A stretch of DNA of 64,000 nucleotides from Cyprinodon diabolis (Eukaryota > Chordata > Actinopteri > Cyprinodontiformes > Cyprinodontidae): positions 19,613,626 through 19,677,625 of the forward strand of contig CM060064.1 in assembly GCA_030533445.1 (NCBI GenBank), read 5' to 3'. The notes below the pieces were generated by a model, which did no database searches, was not told where the DNA came from, and was given only the letters and a program-made list of their open reading frames with translations. Below are positions 36,047 to 47,254 of the stretch, one piece after another (the first letter of the stretch is position 1; the number at the start of each line of letters is the position of its first letter). Position numbers and translations under genes: made by a program.

Positions 36047-36694
36047 ATCTAAAGGAAAGATTTTTATAGTTTAGGCCACTGTATAAACCATGCTCTACAA
36101 AATGTAATTATTTATACCAAATACTTCAAATCTTGTCATTTCATTAACAGAAAATGTCATTTTATGAAATGTATATTGTATGGAACAGACTCATTAGACT
36201 CAAATTTATAAGTTTTTTTAAAATAATCAGGCCTTTCGAATTTATTTTAGAAATCAAAATCACAAAAAAATATGAAATCTTTTCAGTGCCATCAGTTGCC
36301 CTCTGGATAGTCACATATCAGTTTAAGTCCAACTAGTAAAGCTAACTTGATATAATTTAATAAAGTGGTTAACCAATTATTTAACTGGTCGTTATCAAAA
36401 AGTTAACTATTATGTTCTAGAATCACCTTTCCTTCCTCTTCAATGCGCTCTACCCCAATGTTCCATTGTGGGTCCCCTGTTACTTGTACTATATTTCAAC
36501 AATTTCAGATAAACTTTCCTAAATATTATTTGCTAAATTGTTCCATCAAGGATCTAAACACTCTCATTACTGTTCAGTTTGGTTCAAGACCAATTCAGTA
36601 TAAAAAAAAAGCAAATTACATGGCTTTGGTTTAAATCCTTTAGATTCTTCCAACTTATTCCCAATTGAAAATATTCCAAATAAGAATGTAAGTT

Positions 36695-37575
36695 GTTGTT
36701 AGGGTCAGCTCCGCCACTAACTTCCTGGAAACCCTCATAAAATCTTGTTGGACAGGGTCCTGCAATTTCTCTCCTGGGTCTGGAAGAAGTTTTGTACTTC
36801 TTTGGGAACCAAGACTCTCAGTTCAGGTTCTCATCCCCCCACTGCCTCTGTTCATCATACCCATCATCATGGAGTACTCAGTTGCCTTGGGTTGAAGATG
36901 CACATAACTGTCACCCTTCCTCTGCTACTGGTCTGTCTCCATTTGACTCCTCTGTTGGATACCAACCTCCACTGTTTCCATATGACAAGCAGGACATTGC
37001 AGTTACCTATGTGGAAAACAAATCAGTTGAAATAAAATGACATCTGGCAGATCGGAGAAGGATTCCTGCTTCCCAGTACTCACCTAGAAAAAAGGTTTGG
37101 CTATCAACTGGCGATCATTTAAAGATTCACCTTGTTTTTCACATCTCTCTCTTCAAACCTGTCCTGTCTAGTGCTCTTTGCCCTCTTTCCATTCCCCCTC
37201 AAATCACCCGAGACTTTGTTGGGCATCCAACCTTCACTGTGGGAAGTATTTTGGATCCTCGTCACCGAGGAAGGGGTTTTCTTATCTGATCGATTGTGAG
37301 GGTTATGGACCTCAGGAACCATCTTGGATCCAGTCATGCTTTTATTTTGGACTCTGACCTTGTTAGGGACATTTGGGCTTCTTGACCTCGACTTCTCCAC
37401 CACTGGACCGCCAGGGGGCAGTTATTTAAGGGGGAGTAATATTAGGGTCTTTGGGGCTTGGATTTTTTTCTAGTGCGAGTGAACTTCCTGTCACGGAGAG
37501 AGTCTTTGCTGGTAGCTTGGCCCGTGTTGCTGCATACCTGAGAGCACTCCTAAGTCAAAATGACTAGCATGTATA
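36695..37575 (+). pseudogene. Ty3/gypsy relic A: integrase and chromodomain end plus partial LTR
   Basis: Broken frames on the + strand translate to pieces typical of gypsy polyproteins. The integrase core is DRVLQFLSWVWKKFC (compare the family's D-R-G-x-Q-F), then SSWSTQLPWVEDAHN and TGLSPFDSSVGYQPPLFPYD. The later part reads VFHISLFKPV and GSILDPRHRGRGF, matching the C-terminal chromodomain region. A purine tract (TTAAGGGGGAGTAA) ends at about 37439 and is followed by an LTR start (37440-37575) cut off by block U. Only the 3' end of the element is present. Confidence 0.75.
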
Positions 37576-38010
37576 TAGTTTAGGTTTGGGGTGACGTATG
37601 CTGCGGTAATGGTTAGGGTTATTGTTAGGGTTAGGGCATAGAAACAATCTACATAGAATCTACATTTGCCAACGGTGTAGGTGATTTTTGGGTTTAACTC
37701 TAAACTGTCTGATCCTGCTGCAGTTTTTTATTTTCATCTTTTAAAATTTAAAAGGTTTCCCGAGCAAATGTCAAGAAACTGGCTGTTACTAGATGCACTT
37801 TTTAATTAACAGCTCACATTATATCTTTATAACCCTTGGTTTATGTGAACCTATTTTCTAATGATCATGAATTGAAACACTGAATCTGTTTCTGTTCCTG
37901 ACCATCATCTTCTGTTAAACAGATGAGACAAGGTTTTAAGATTAACCATTTCCTGGGATTTGCCCTCCTCCCCACCTTCCTTGTACAAACCAAAGGTTTG
38001 TAGGTGTTCA
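37576..38010. repeat. Duplicated block U, second copy
   Basis: Close copy of 34121-34542 in the same orientation, interrupting the gypsy LTR on its left and joining block X on its right. Confidence 0.8.
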
Positions 38011-38019
38011 TTGTTCATT

Positions 38020-38224
38020 GATTCATCTTCTAGTCCTCATGCATCCATCTTTCACACCTATTGCTCACACTGTGTATATAATTTGACCTTGACGTCTGAG
38101 ATCCCTTGGTGCTTTAGACTATTTTCCTATAAGCTACAGTTTACTGCCTTCCGTTAAGGAAGTGTGTCCGTCAAAGAAATGTGTTCATCAAGGAAAAAGA
38201 AAGAAAAAGAAAGAAGAGAAATTG
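38020..38224. repeat. Duplicated block X, first copy
   Basis: About 205 bp matching 44991-45200, from ATTCATCTTCTAGTCC to AAGAAGAGAAATTG. In the second copy this block looks like a promoter for a minus-strand ORF. Here the ORF continuation is missing and the equivalent of its third codon after the first ATG is a stop. Confidence 0.8.
38193..38212. promoter_or_regulatory. Tandem IRF-type sites, copy A
   Basis: Two back-to-back GAAANNGAAA motifs (38193-38202 and 38203-38212), the interferon-regulatory-factor half-site pair. They lie in block X, with a TATATA-like string about 120 bp away toward lower coordinates. A purine-rich simple tract could produce this by chance. Confidence 0.4.
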
Positions 38225-39489
38225 TAAGTAAGCAGAACAAAAACCTCAACAGAAAGATAAGTTGTGAAATTAAGCAGATTGATTTCCCAAAATTAAATAC
38301 TCATACTTTATAAGGAAATTCTAAACTTGTTAAATGCATAAACTGCTAATATTGGTACGAGTATCAACTAATAGGAAGGTCCTGGAGGATGATGGATATA
38401 AGTCATCCTGGTTCTGAGTAAATGAGGTTTAAATGCCCTCAAACTAAATCCACCTTTAAAAACCCCCAAATGTTTGCATACAACATCAATTACTTAGGCT
38501 GTAAAGAAGGTAATAAACACAATAAAGTGAAACTGTAATATCTGACACCTGCAACCACTCAAAAACTATACAGGTTAATCTCTATTGTTTTAGAGCAATG
38601 CAAATAAGATAAATATTGGTTGATTAAGCATGTTTTTAGCTTTCATTAGCAATGCATGTTTCGGCTCTGGTCTTCGTGTTGTGGAATCCACACCGGTGGA
38701 AATAGAAATCTGCATTTGGGCTTGTTTGCATGGTGTTTGAGCTTTGGTCAGTGGATATAAGAATGAAATAGATGCTTTTGTAGAAGAGTCTCTGATGAAG
38801 ATCTGGGATACAGCAATTTAGTCAACGATGAGCATGGTATTGTTCCTAAAGATGGCAAAGCTTAAGTTGCTTTCAAATTTGAATTATAGAAAAATCCAGA
38901 GAAGACTTTTAGGCTATAACTCTTAACCTCTTAGTAGTTTTAAAAAATTGCAAACAAGATTTTTGATCGAGTACAGTATGATTCATGACCCATTGCTTTT
39001 ACCTATTGGTGAGAGTTTTTTTTCTGTCCAAGAAAGCACAAAAATAGGAGATCAGTAAGTGTAAACTGCCAATCTGCAAACATGTTTAGGCCTCATTTAT
39101 GCTGGTCTTGAAAGATAAGTTGAAGTCATTTCTGGCTTTGTAAAAAACATGCAGTTCTAAATAAAAGAAAGGTCATGTCTTCGGAGTTCTGATTATGTCA
39201 GAGCCAATAAAAAAGAAAGATATAGGTCTGAAAAAAGCAAACACACATTTTTAATTCCTACTTAAATCTTTGTATCACCCTCACATAAGCTTAATATCAA
39301 ATATCTAACCTATTTAGTGCATTTAGCTAGATGCTGCTCTATAGAATAACTTTGAATAAATCATAAACAAATGAAGCAAAAATAAAAAGAAAGTTAAACT
39401 TAACCTTCTCCAGGTGTAATGTTCAGCTCCTCTGCATTCAGTACAAACTGACTGGTGTTTATCAATGGTAGGAATGTTTTTTAGCACTT

Positions 39490-39503
39490 AGTTTCTTTTC
39501 TCT
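39490..39503. promoter_or_regulatory. ISRE-like motif, unit A
   Basis: AGTTTCTTTTCTCT, an interferon-stimulated-response-element-like string with one base fewer between its halves than the consensus. It is conserved in the matching position of the third unit (61600-61613), just upstream (minus strand) of a possible noncoding first exon. Confidence 0.35.
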
Positions 39504-39733
39504 GTAAATAATGTAAATGTGCTCCTCCCATGTTGCCTGCAGCATGTTTTACTTATTTCATATAAATATTCAGCAACACATTCAAAAGTTGAAATAGCAT
39601 GAAATAAAACTGGATTTAAAGCAAACTAAGGGCAGATAGGGTCTATCATCCAATTAACCACCAAGCTACTTTCCTTAACATCTGCGGTCACACAGCCAAA
39701 CCAATTTGGATATAATCAAATAATTTTGATTTA

Positions 39734-39735
<2 letters not shown>

Positions 39736-39817
<82 letters not shown>
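39736..39817. repeat. (AT)n microsatellite, unit A
   Basis: 82 bp of uninterrupted AT dinucleotides, followed by GTTATGCAATTCTATATTTA as in unit B (from 50105). Confidence 0.98.
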
Positions 39818-39820
<3 letters not shown>

Positions 39821-40009
39821 ATGCAATTCTATATTTAATTCCCACCCCAGTAAGGGTGGCAAAGGATCAAATAATACTCAGACTGTCAAGTATTGTTCTG
39901 CTGAATGGCTTTGTGTAAGGACAACAAACAAAGTTTGAATCAAGCTTAAATCATGGTCAAACAACTCTACTCTACATGCTGTAAATTGAATAAATTCACC
40001 ACAACTTCC

Positions 40010-40592
40010 TGTAACGACTGCTGAACCTTGGACCCAATATTCAGCAGACAAACTGGAAGGTTTCAAACAAGTTTATTGAAAAGATAAACAAAAAGAGAGC
40101 GACAGAAACTCCTCAGGGCGGGTTATGGGATTCTCTGCTGAAACAGGAAACTCAGATCAGTGACAAGAATGTTGACCTGAAAAAAAGAGTCATAAAAGTG
40201 ACTGATCTGGTTAAGAGTTTAGTCCGATTCAGAGAGAGGAACCCTGGGGGAGATGTTCGCAATTGCAGTCGTTACCGTTTCTTAGCACAGGACGTAGGGG
40301 AGCTTGCCCCAGCTGATGCAGAGCAAGCAACAGTGTCTGTGAGGGATATTCCAAAACCAAAATCCAGAACAGTTTCAAAAACCAGGTAATCAGAGAGCCC
40401 CAAAGGGTATCCAAAGAGAATCCAACCAGGGTCAGTAACATAGTCCAAGTCGGGTAACCAGCAAAATCCAGGAAAACAGACCAAAAATCTAAAAACAGCT
40501 TGAATAATCTGGCGAAGATGGTAGGAGGGCAAACAGCAGAAATAGCTGCAGGGACCAGATGAATCAGATAGCCAGTAATCAGCCACAGGGGC
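40010..40592. repeat. Dispersed repeat copy, unit A (interrupted)
   Basis: Starts near CTGTAACGACTGCTGAACCT. It matches 50301-51000 except for an internal gap of about 120 bp, and is cut off at 40592 by the LTR. The composition is like other fish dispersed repeats; no coding potential. Confidence 0.65.
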
Positions 40593-41156
40593 TGTTAAAT
40601 GAGGAAGTTATGTCCCCTAAAAACCCCCACCGGTTATTTTCCTGGGAGCAAGTTACTTAGTACTCTTAACTCAAACTGGGTAAAACCATATAAAAAAGGA
40701 CTATAAAAACAGGAGTAAAAAAGTAACAGAGTTTATTCCAGATCAGGTCGTTACAGGACAGAGAACATTCTTGGAGCTTGCACAGCTGTGGACTCAAAAA
40801 ATCACGTCCGCGAGTGTCCGGCAAAGATTGAGCCCCGAACAAGGTCACCTCCTGTTTCTTATAGCTCATGAGTCTATGTGTTGCATCATGTGGATGTTTA
40901 ACTGTCTGTATCAGGAACTGACACGCCATCCATGCATCTTGCCTCTATGCCCAAGTATTACAGATAGCTCTCCTCTATCTGACCGGCTCCAAGATGTGCC
41001 CATATTCTGTGTATCTTTAAAAGACAAGAAGGCTGTCCTGTTTAGATGACCTCAGTACACACAGTGACATCCACAATGTGAAGGAAGGCCTTCTACTCTG
41101 TCTAATCTGGCTAACAGAATAACAATGCACATGATGTATAAATAATAAACCTAACA
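40593..41156 (-). mobile_element. LTR of an endogenous-retrovirus/LTR element, 564 bp
   Basis: On the minus strand it begins TGTTAGGTTTATTATTTATA and ends TTTAACA, so it has TG...CA ends within short inverted TGTTA/TAACA repeats. A polypurine tract (CAGGGGGAT) sits immediately before its minus-strand start at about 41157-41166, as expected for a 3' LTR. An AATAAA signal (GGAATAAACTCTG) is near its end. The same site in unit B (about 50998) has no insert, so this insertion is specific to unit A. No matching 5' LTR was found. Confidence 0.75.
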
Positions 41157-44100
41157 ATCCCCCTGATAAGTTACCGTTTTTACAGGTAACCATCTTTGAA
41201 GGACCAGGTGACTCAGAGAGCATCTATAATTAGTCATGTATCATTAATCAGGGATCAAAAGTAATCAAAATCAAAAACTTCACAGACCAAATGTTGTCAC
41301 TCAAGACCACAGTTTCAACATTTAACTACAATTTGAGTCTCATCTAATTAAAGGAAGGCTATTTTAGTTTCCTATGCGCACATTATTTTAATGTACCTTA
41401 GACTAGGTAACCTAAGCCTATAAATCTAATAAGGCCAAGTTCATCTACTCTCACTCCCACCTCGAGGCCTCCTAAATGTGACCTCTCATCATGGATAAAC
41501 CATCCATCCCAATTTTACCAATCATTTAGTCAAAGTAGGGGACGTCACAGGACAGGCCGCGCCGTTGTCTTCCGGAAAACCCTACCTTCTCTAAAAGGTA
41601 GTAAAAACCGGCGTGACCCCAGGGAAATCCCACTCTCGGCCAATCTGAGCAAGAAAAAACCCCGTTTTATCATTACCAACTACTTAAAGAACCTTTAAGC
41701 CAATCAGGTTCTCAGTCTTTCTACATCAAAGAAAAAGTGGCATAAAACTTGATCTTGGTGGGTCTGGAGCAAAATGTTTCAATGATTTTCATCAAAACAA
41801 AATCAAGATGAATCACAACATTTAAATCACAATTAGGTAAAATCAAGAATTATCCTGGTCCGAGTTAAAAGCAAATGATGAACATCACTTTCGCTGATGA
41901 ATTTCTTTAGTGTCTCTATCACTCATCAATCTAACTAATCAATCAGAGTCTTGTATGGCCTCCTCCACAGTCCCTTTGGTCTCCATGCTGTCCAAAGGCG
42001 GATAGATGCTGAATCCATGTGGTGGTTCTCATGGTGTGTTCTTATCACAGTTCATCAAACCATTCCTCCAGGATCCTTCGACACACAGAGAGTGCAGTCA
42101 ATGTTCTTATCAGGATAAGCAGTGTCTTTAATGAGCAATTCTTTATTTACTCAAAATCTAAGTGCAGTCGCAACCAGATATTCCTATCCACAATTACTTT
42201 CCCTTTATCCCTTAAATCACCATTAAATTCACTACAGTTAAATTAATTATCCGTGGACTCTGTGTTTCTTCAGCAGATTATTTCAGTGTCTATTCAAAAA
42301 ACAAAACAAAAAAAACATTAAACATAACCTACCTTTCAATGCCTGGCAGCTGAAAGTTATTTATACCAGTATGTATTCAGCCTGAACATCCTATGAATGT
42401 TTCATATTCATATGCTCATTATTTTGTTCATATAAGCTCAAAATCACTGCAACTAATATAATCTCATTCAAGAAACCTGTAGATATTTAGAAAAACATTT
42501 AACCCTTTTTTACACATTGTAACACTCAATTCATGGATTACCTAAAGAAATTCTAAAACTATTTCTACATCATAGCATCTTAAGTTGTAGTTTCGTCTAA
42601 ACCTATAACTGCGAATTAGTTTACTCTTATCCTCCCCCCAATGGAAATGATTAAAGTTCTTTAATCTCCAAGAAAAACCAGCTTGGCGCAGATTCCCCCT
42701 CTTTAAAAACCCCACTATCAGACTTTGAAGCCGTGAATATTTGTGCATGAAAGAAAAACCTCATTCCCATGTGGACCTTTGTGTCTTCTTCGAGTCATTA
42801 AGCATTTGTGTGGGGGTTTGGTTACGTGACCGTATGTGTGTGTGTCTATGTGAGTGGATCTATATGTGGGAAACTGGTCAGGAGCCATCCTCCTACTGGT
42901 CTTGGAAGAGAAAGTGTATCTTGGAGCAGTGATCCTCTCCAACATGCAAAAAAGTTCGATGTCAGGACAAGTCCATCAGGTTTCCCTCTGTTACCACAGC
43001 AGCTTTAAATCATAAGAGTCTTGGGGCCCATGTGTCCCCACACCCCCTGAAGGATAAGTCTTTACCTGTGTCATCAGCAGTATCACATAGAAGGAAACAG
43101 AGCGTCAAAGACGTTTCTCCCTTCAAGAGGAAATGTCATATTGAATTGTTTATCTGCTCAGAGCACAGGATTGTGCTCTGACTCGCTGCTGCATTCCCAA
43201 AACTCAGAAGTACACAGTTCCTGAAGGTGTTGAATTCGACTGCACCCCCTCTATGCAAAGTGTCCAGCTATAATCCATTTAAAATATTCTCCAAAAAAAG
43301 CAGTGCTCCGAAGTAAAAAAAAGAAAAAACAAAGAACCAAAAAAAAAAAAAAAAAAAAAAAAAAAGAAAATCTGTTCCAACATCCCCAGAACCAGTCAAT
43401 AGTTGTTATATCTGGACCCCTGACCAGATCAAAAATCTCCTCTTATATGTGTTATATCAAATAAACTACCATATTAAGTGTGCATTCCATCTAAAGTATC
43501 CATTGCAGCTGTAGGTAAAGTAAAGTCAGGTGTTCTTTTTGCTTCATGCATAAAAAGTATGGTTACACATCCCCCAAATTGTATGTAGCCCCTCAAATGC
43601 TATCTATAACTCTACTTGCAGTTAAAAAAAAAAAAAAAAACTGGTGAAGGTTTTGATCCTGGGCCTGACATTGAATTGCTATAAGCTCATTAACTCATTA
43701 TGTCTTAATCGTTATTGCTTATATTGAAAGAAATCATCATTTGCGTTAAACATTTGCTCCTAAAATGTTCTAATTTCTCCTAAATTGCATTTTGTTGATG
43801 CTACTTTACCATTCCCAAATGTTGATGTTTGAACTTGTTGTCCCTTTATTATTCTGATGATTAACAACTGACCAAACTGTTCATCAAAAAATCCAGTCCA
43901 CTCTATAACATACTAAAACATCTCTAAATCCTCTTTTTTATTCCTCTATTTAAGAATATCCCACCCCTGATGATATGCAGAATACTTAGCAGACCGTTTC
44001 AACCTGTTTTGAATAAATTGCTCATAATCTTTCATTGTGAATAAGAAATCTGGTTGTCAGTTATGTCATTGGCTGATCTTTAATAAATATTTTAACCAGT

Positions 44101-44620
44101 GTGTCAGACTCATTTTGAATTGATATTAGGTTGGTACAACGTTAAGTAGCTTCTGATGTAGTTAAGCTACTTTTAACACATTAGTGTAACTTAGCTTGCT
44201 ATAATTCTTTAGGTGGTAGCTTTTGTGTAGTGAAGCTTAATTTATTGTTGAGTAACTGATAGCTTAGCTCACTACACTGGACAAGTAGCTTGCCCAACAC
44301 TGCTCTCCTGCCTCTAAGTGAACGGCTGCTCTGTGTGAAAAACCTTTTAGAGCTCAATGTTGGGCAGGGGTTGGGGTTTGCAACACTCAAATGTACTAAT
44401 TGATCTTCTTACCTTTAAAATGTTAATTTCAAGACATTGTTAATTGTAAATATATCAATCAATATATTTCTCATCGTTTAAGCTTCCTTTTCAAGGTTCA
44501 CCTCCAAAAATCACAGACACATCGACAGCATTTGCATAACGACAGGAACAAAAAAATAACCAAAACCAAACACTTTCTAATAGAAATATCTTGACCAGAT
44601 CATATTTCTTGATAATCTGT
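41157..44620. other. Possible degenerate internal region of the LTR element; no domains recognised
   Basis: By position next to the polypurine tract, the near part should be internal sequence of the LTR element, but no gag, protease, reverse transcriptase, integrase or envelope motif is readable on the minus strand. An A-tract lies at about 43339-43365. The far limit of the element is unknown. Confidence 0.35.
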
Positions 44621-45019
44621 TTATACACACAAACATTTTATACCCCAGACAGACATTGAATATACAGCATTCAACAGACAGTTAGACAGGCACGGAATAT
44701 ACTGTAAAGACAGATACATGCCGGCTTCTAACATAGTGTTGTTTATGATAATATAGTTCAGAATTTTTTCACGAGCTTGTGACAACCTATTTTTTAGTGT
44801 ATATAAATAAAAACCACGCTGCGCAGCGTTTGGAAGGGGCCCCTCTAATTCTCCAAACACTCCATCTTCTGTCATTTTTTCAATCCATTCCTCAAAATTT
44901 CTAATATAGTGTTCCGCATCTTTCAATGGAAAACTCGCCATGATCATATTCCTCCCTTTCTCCAGACTTGCTTTTAACGAGGTATCTCTGGATTCATCTT
45001 CTAGTCCGCATGCATCCAT
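44621..45019 (-). CDS. Unrecognised ORF, up to 132 aa, behind a TATA box
   Basis: Open minus-strand frame starting MDACGLEDESRDTSLKAS, then a second Met with a better context (ATGGCG at 44939-44941, giving MASFPLKDAEHYIRNFEEWI...). The protein is charged and helical-looking (WIEKMTEDGVFGELEGPLP, AQRGFYLYTLKNRLSQARE), with a more hydrophobic end. I do not recognise a family. A TATATA string (about 45047-45052) stands ~28 bp before the first ATG, so transcription would start near 45020 and the second Met would be the likely start. Tandem IRF-type sites lie ~150 bp upstream. It could be the first exon of a gene whose other exons are lost, or part of a mobile element. Moderate doubt that it is real. 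Confidence 0.35.
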   Translation of the reverse strand: MDACGLEDESRDTSLKASLEKGRNMIMASFPLKDAEHYIRNFEEWIEKMTEDGVFGELEGPLPNAAQRGFYLYTLKNRLSQAREKILNYIIINNTMLEAGMYLSLQYIPCLSNCLLNAVYSMSVWGIKCLCV

Positions 45020-45200
45020 CTTTCACACCTATTGCTCATACTGTGTATATAATTTGACCTTGACGTCTACTGTGAGATCCCTTGGTGCTTTAGACTATTT
45101 TCCTATAAGCTACAGTGAACCGCCTTCCGTTAAGGAAGTGTGTCCGTCAAAGAAATGTGTTCGTCAAGGAAAAAGAAAGAAAAAGAAAGAAGAGAAATTG
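44991..45200. repeat. Duplicated block X, second copy
   Basis: Matches 38020-38224 with a few substitutions and a 5-base difference. Contains the TATA-like string, the start of the unrecognised ORF and the IRF-type sites. Confidence 0.8.
45169..45188. promoter_or_regulatory. Tandem IRF-type sites, copy B
   Basis: Two adjacent GAAANNGAAA motifs (45169-45178, 45179-45188), about 150 bp upstream of the predicted transcription start of the minus-strand ORF at 44621-45019. Retained unchanged in both copies of block X. Confidence 0.45.
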
Positions 45201-45650
45201 AGAGAAAGAGAGAAAAAAAATAAAAAAATAATACATTATAGGTTATATTTAATGATGAATGCATAAAACAAAGCAGTTCATTTATGTAAAATTACATAAT
45301 GTACATAGTGATACAGTTTCAAAGTTAAAGTTATTCAAAGTTGAATAACTTTTTCACATACTTTCAAAACCTCTTTTTTTTAACAACACCAACAAACTCT
45401 GTGTACAAAGCAATAGTCCTTACCACTCCCATAAAACACCATAAAAAGAGAGATTTGTATTTTAGTTCATGAGGGTATATAGAATCTTCTTCAGTATAAA
45501 CAAGAACTCAGAAATGAACTAAATTATAAAAACCATTAAATGATGTAGTATTCTGAATATTTTTACTCAATCAAATCCTCTGATTACAAAATGCATATTT
45601 TACCTTGTTGTTGTCCAGCACCAGTAAACTCTGATTTATCTTGGCCTGCT

Positions 45651-46609
45651 TTAAAGATTAACTAAAGTGTAAAGGAATATCAGTACCAATACCAAACCAG
45701 CCCAGAATTCGGGATTATCTGACATCTTCTCATATATCTTTTTAAAGCACTCCACCGCATATGAAAGCTTAGTTAGTCTGGGGATAATGCTTGGTATGAA
45801 TGGCTCAATGAAAGGACTGCCTGTAAAGTGATGTACGAGGATCTTATTATCTGGATCATATATGAGAACAAGGCCAACATCATAATCTAAAAGCAACAGT
45901 AATCTTCTAGTCTTTCTCCCAATGCTAAACCTCACAATGCAGTTTCCATCCCATTTTGGTGGGACTGTTTGAAAAGCTGAAAATCTAACAGCCGCGAAAT
46001 CATGTCCATTTCTTCCGTTGACATGATATACACTACAATGTTTTCCTTCAGTGAGGCCAAGAGTGGGAAATATTTCTGCCAGATTCTCTGCTTTTCCACT
46101 TTTAAAATTTTTTTTTATCTTTGCTTTATTGTTTCTTTGTTTCATTTTTGGCTTCTAAAACAAACTGTGGTTGTTGGACTCCAGGTAATGAACAGGATTT
46201 GAAAGTTTGTGTCAATGCAAGGCCGCCACTCTCAGGTGTGGCTCTAAATGTGTACAACACAAAGTGGTTACACACACCAAGCAGGTTTTTGAGGCTCAGA
46301 TCTTGTTCCCTGAGCAAATGTCACATAACATGCTCCAAGGTTTTCCTGATGTTGTAGCTTCAGCTGTCACACGAGGTTTCTTAAAAGCCTCCACAATCTT
46401 CCTGAATATGCTATTGATGGAAAGTTTGAGGTCCTTGTTGAACTTGTTGTTGGACAGAGGATACTGACGTTCCTGCTTTCATGCCCAGTGCCTGTTCAGA
46501 TTTGCCTTGCAGAAGGTATGTCCACATGGAGTAGAAACAGGCACAGTGAAGACATCCAGACAGATGGAGCACAGGAACTGATCCTCAGAAAACCGCTGGA
46601 TTTCGTTGT
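45651..46609 (-). pseudogene. RING/SPRY-TM pseudogene B, with an open SPRY-TM module
   Basis: Same lesions as pseudogene A: start codon lost (ACA at 46607-46609), the same RING nonsense codon (TGA at 46479-46481), the same lost zinc ligands and the same B-box 2 deletion. It also has a private frame break near 46130. The C-terminal 164 codons (45651-46145) remain open from a Met: GKHCSVYHVNGRNGHDFAAV, VPPKWDGNCIVRF, LLLLLDYDVGLVLIYDPDNK, then FWAGLVLVLIFLYTLVNL as membrane anchor. Compared with A, this module has many replacement changes while the decayed RING half is almost identical. Confidence 0.85.
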
Positions 46610-47254
46610 ATCTAAAGGAAAGATTTTTATAGTTTAGGCCACTGAATAAACCATGCTCTACAAAATGTAATTATTTATACCAAATACTTCAAATCTTGTC
46701 ATTTCATTAACAGAAAATGTCATTTTATGAAATGTATATTGTATGGAACAGACTCATTAGACTCAAATTTATAAGTTTTTTAAAATAATCAGGCCTTTCG
46801 AATTTATTTTAGAAATCAAAATCACAAAAAAATATGAAATCTTTTCAGTGCCATCAGTTGCCCTCTGGATAGTCACATATCAGTTTAAGTCCAACTAGTA
46901 AAGCTAGCTGGATATAATTTAATAAAGTGGTTAACCAGTTATTTAACTGGTCGTTATCAAAAAGTTAACTATTATGTTCTAGAATCACCTTTCCTTCCTC
47001 TTCAATGCGCTCTACCCCAATGTTCCATTGTGGGTCCCCTGTTACTTGTACTATATTTCAACAATTTCAGATAAACTTTCCTAAATCTTATTTGCTAAAT
47101 TGTTCCATCAAGGATCTGAACACTCTCATTACTGTTCAGTTTGGTTCAAGACCAATTCAGTATAAAAAAAAAGCAAATTACATGGCTTTGGTTTAAATCC
47201 TTTAGATTCTTCCAACTTATTCCCAATTGAAAATATCAAATAAGAATATAAGTT

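Larger units (their letters stand above)
34680..40592. repeat. Segmental duplication, unit A
   Basis: This unit matches 45239-51000 (unit B) at both ends: 34680-37066 matches 45239-47616, 37434-37575 matches 47622-47760, and 39736-40592 (AT tract plus dispersed repeat) matches about 49994-50998. The middle of A (38290-39640) instead matches 61060-61740 near the intact RING gene. It runs in the same orientation as B and the third unit (55950-61740), so this is a direct tandem arrangement. Confidence 0.85.

Noticed and set aside
37119..37403. 94-codon basic minus-strand frame
   Set aside because: It is antisense to the gypsy chromodomain-region remnant, which explains the sequence better on the + strand.
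39726..39938. Open frame of repeated Ile-Tyr residues
   Set aside because: It is the (AT)n microsatellite read as codons; the same occurs on the minus strand at 49952-50149.
42542..42945. Minus-strand frames as possible envelope or gag of the LTR element
   Set aside because: No conserved retroviral motif, cleavage site or hydrophobic segment can be read; composition does not support a gene.
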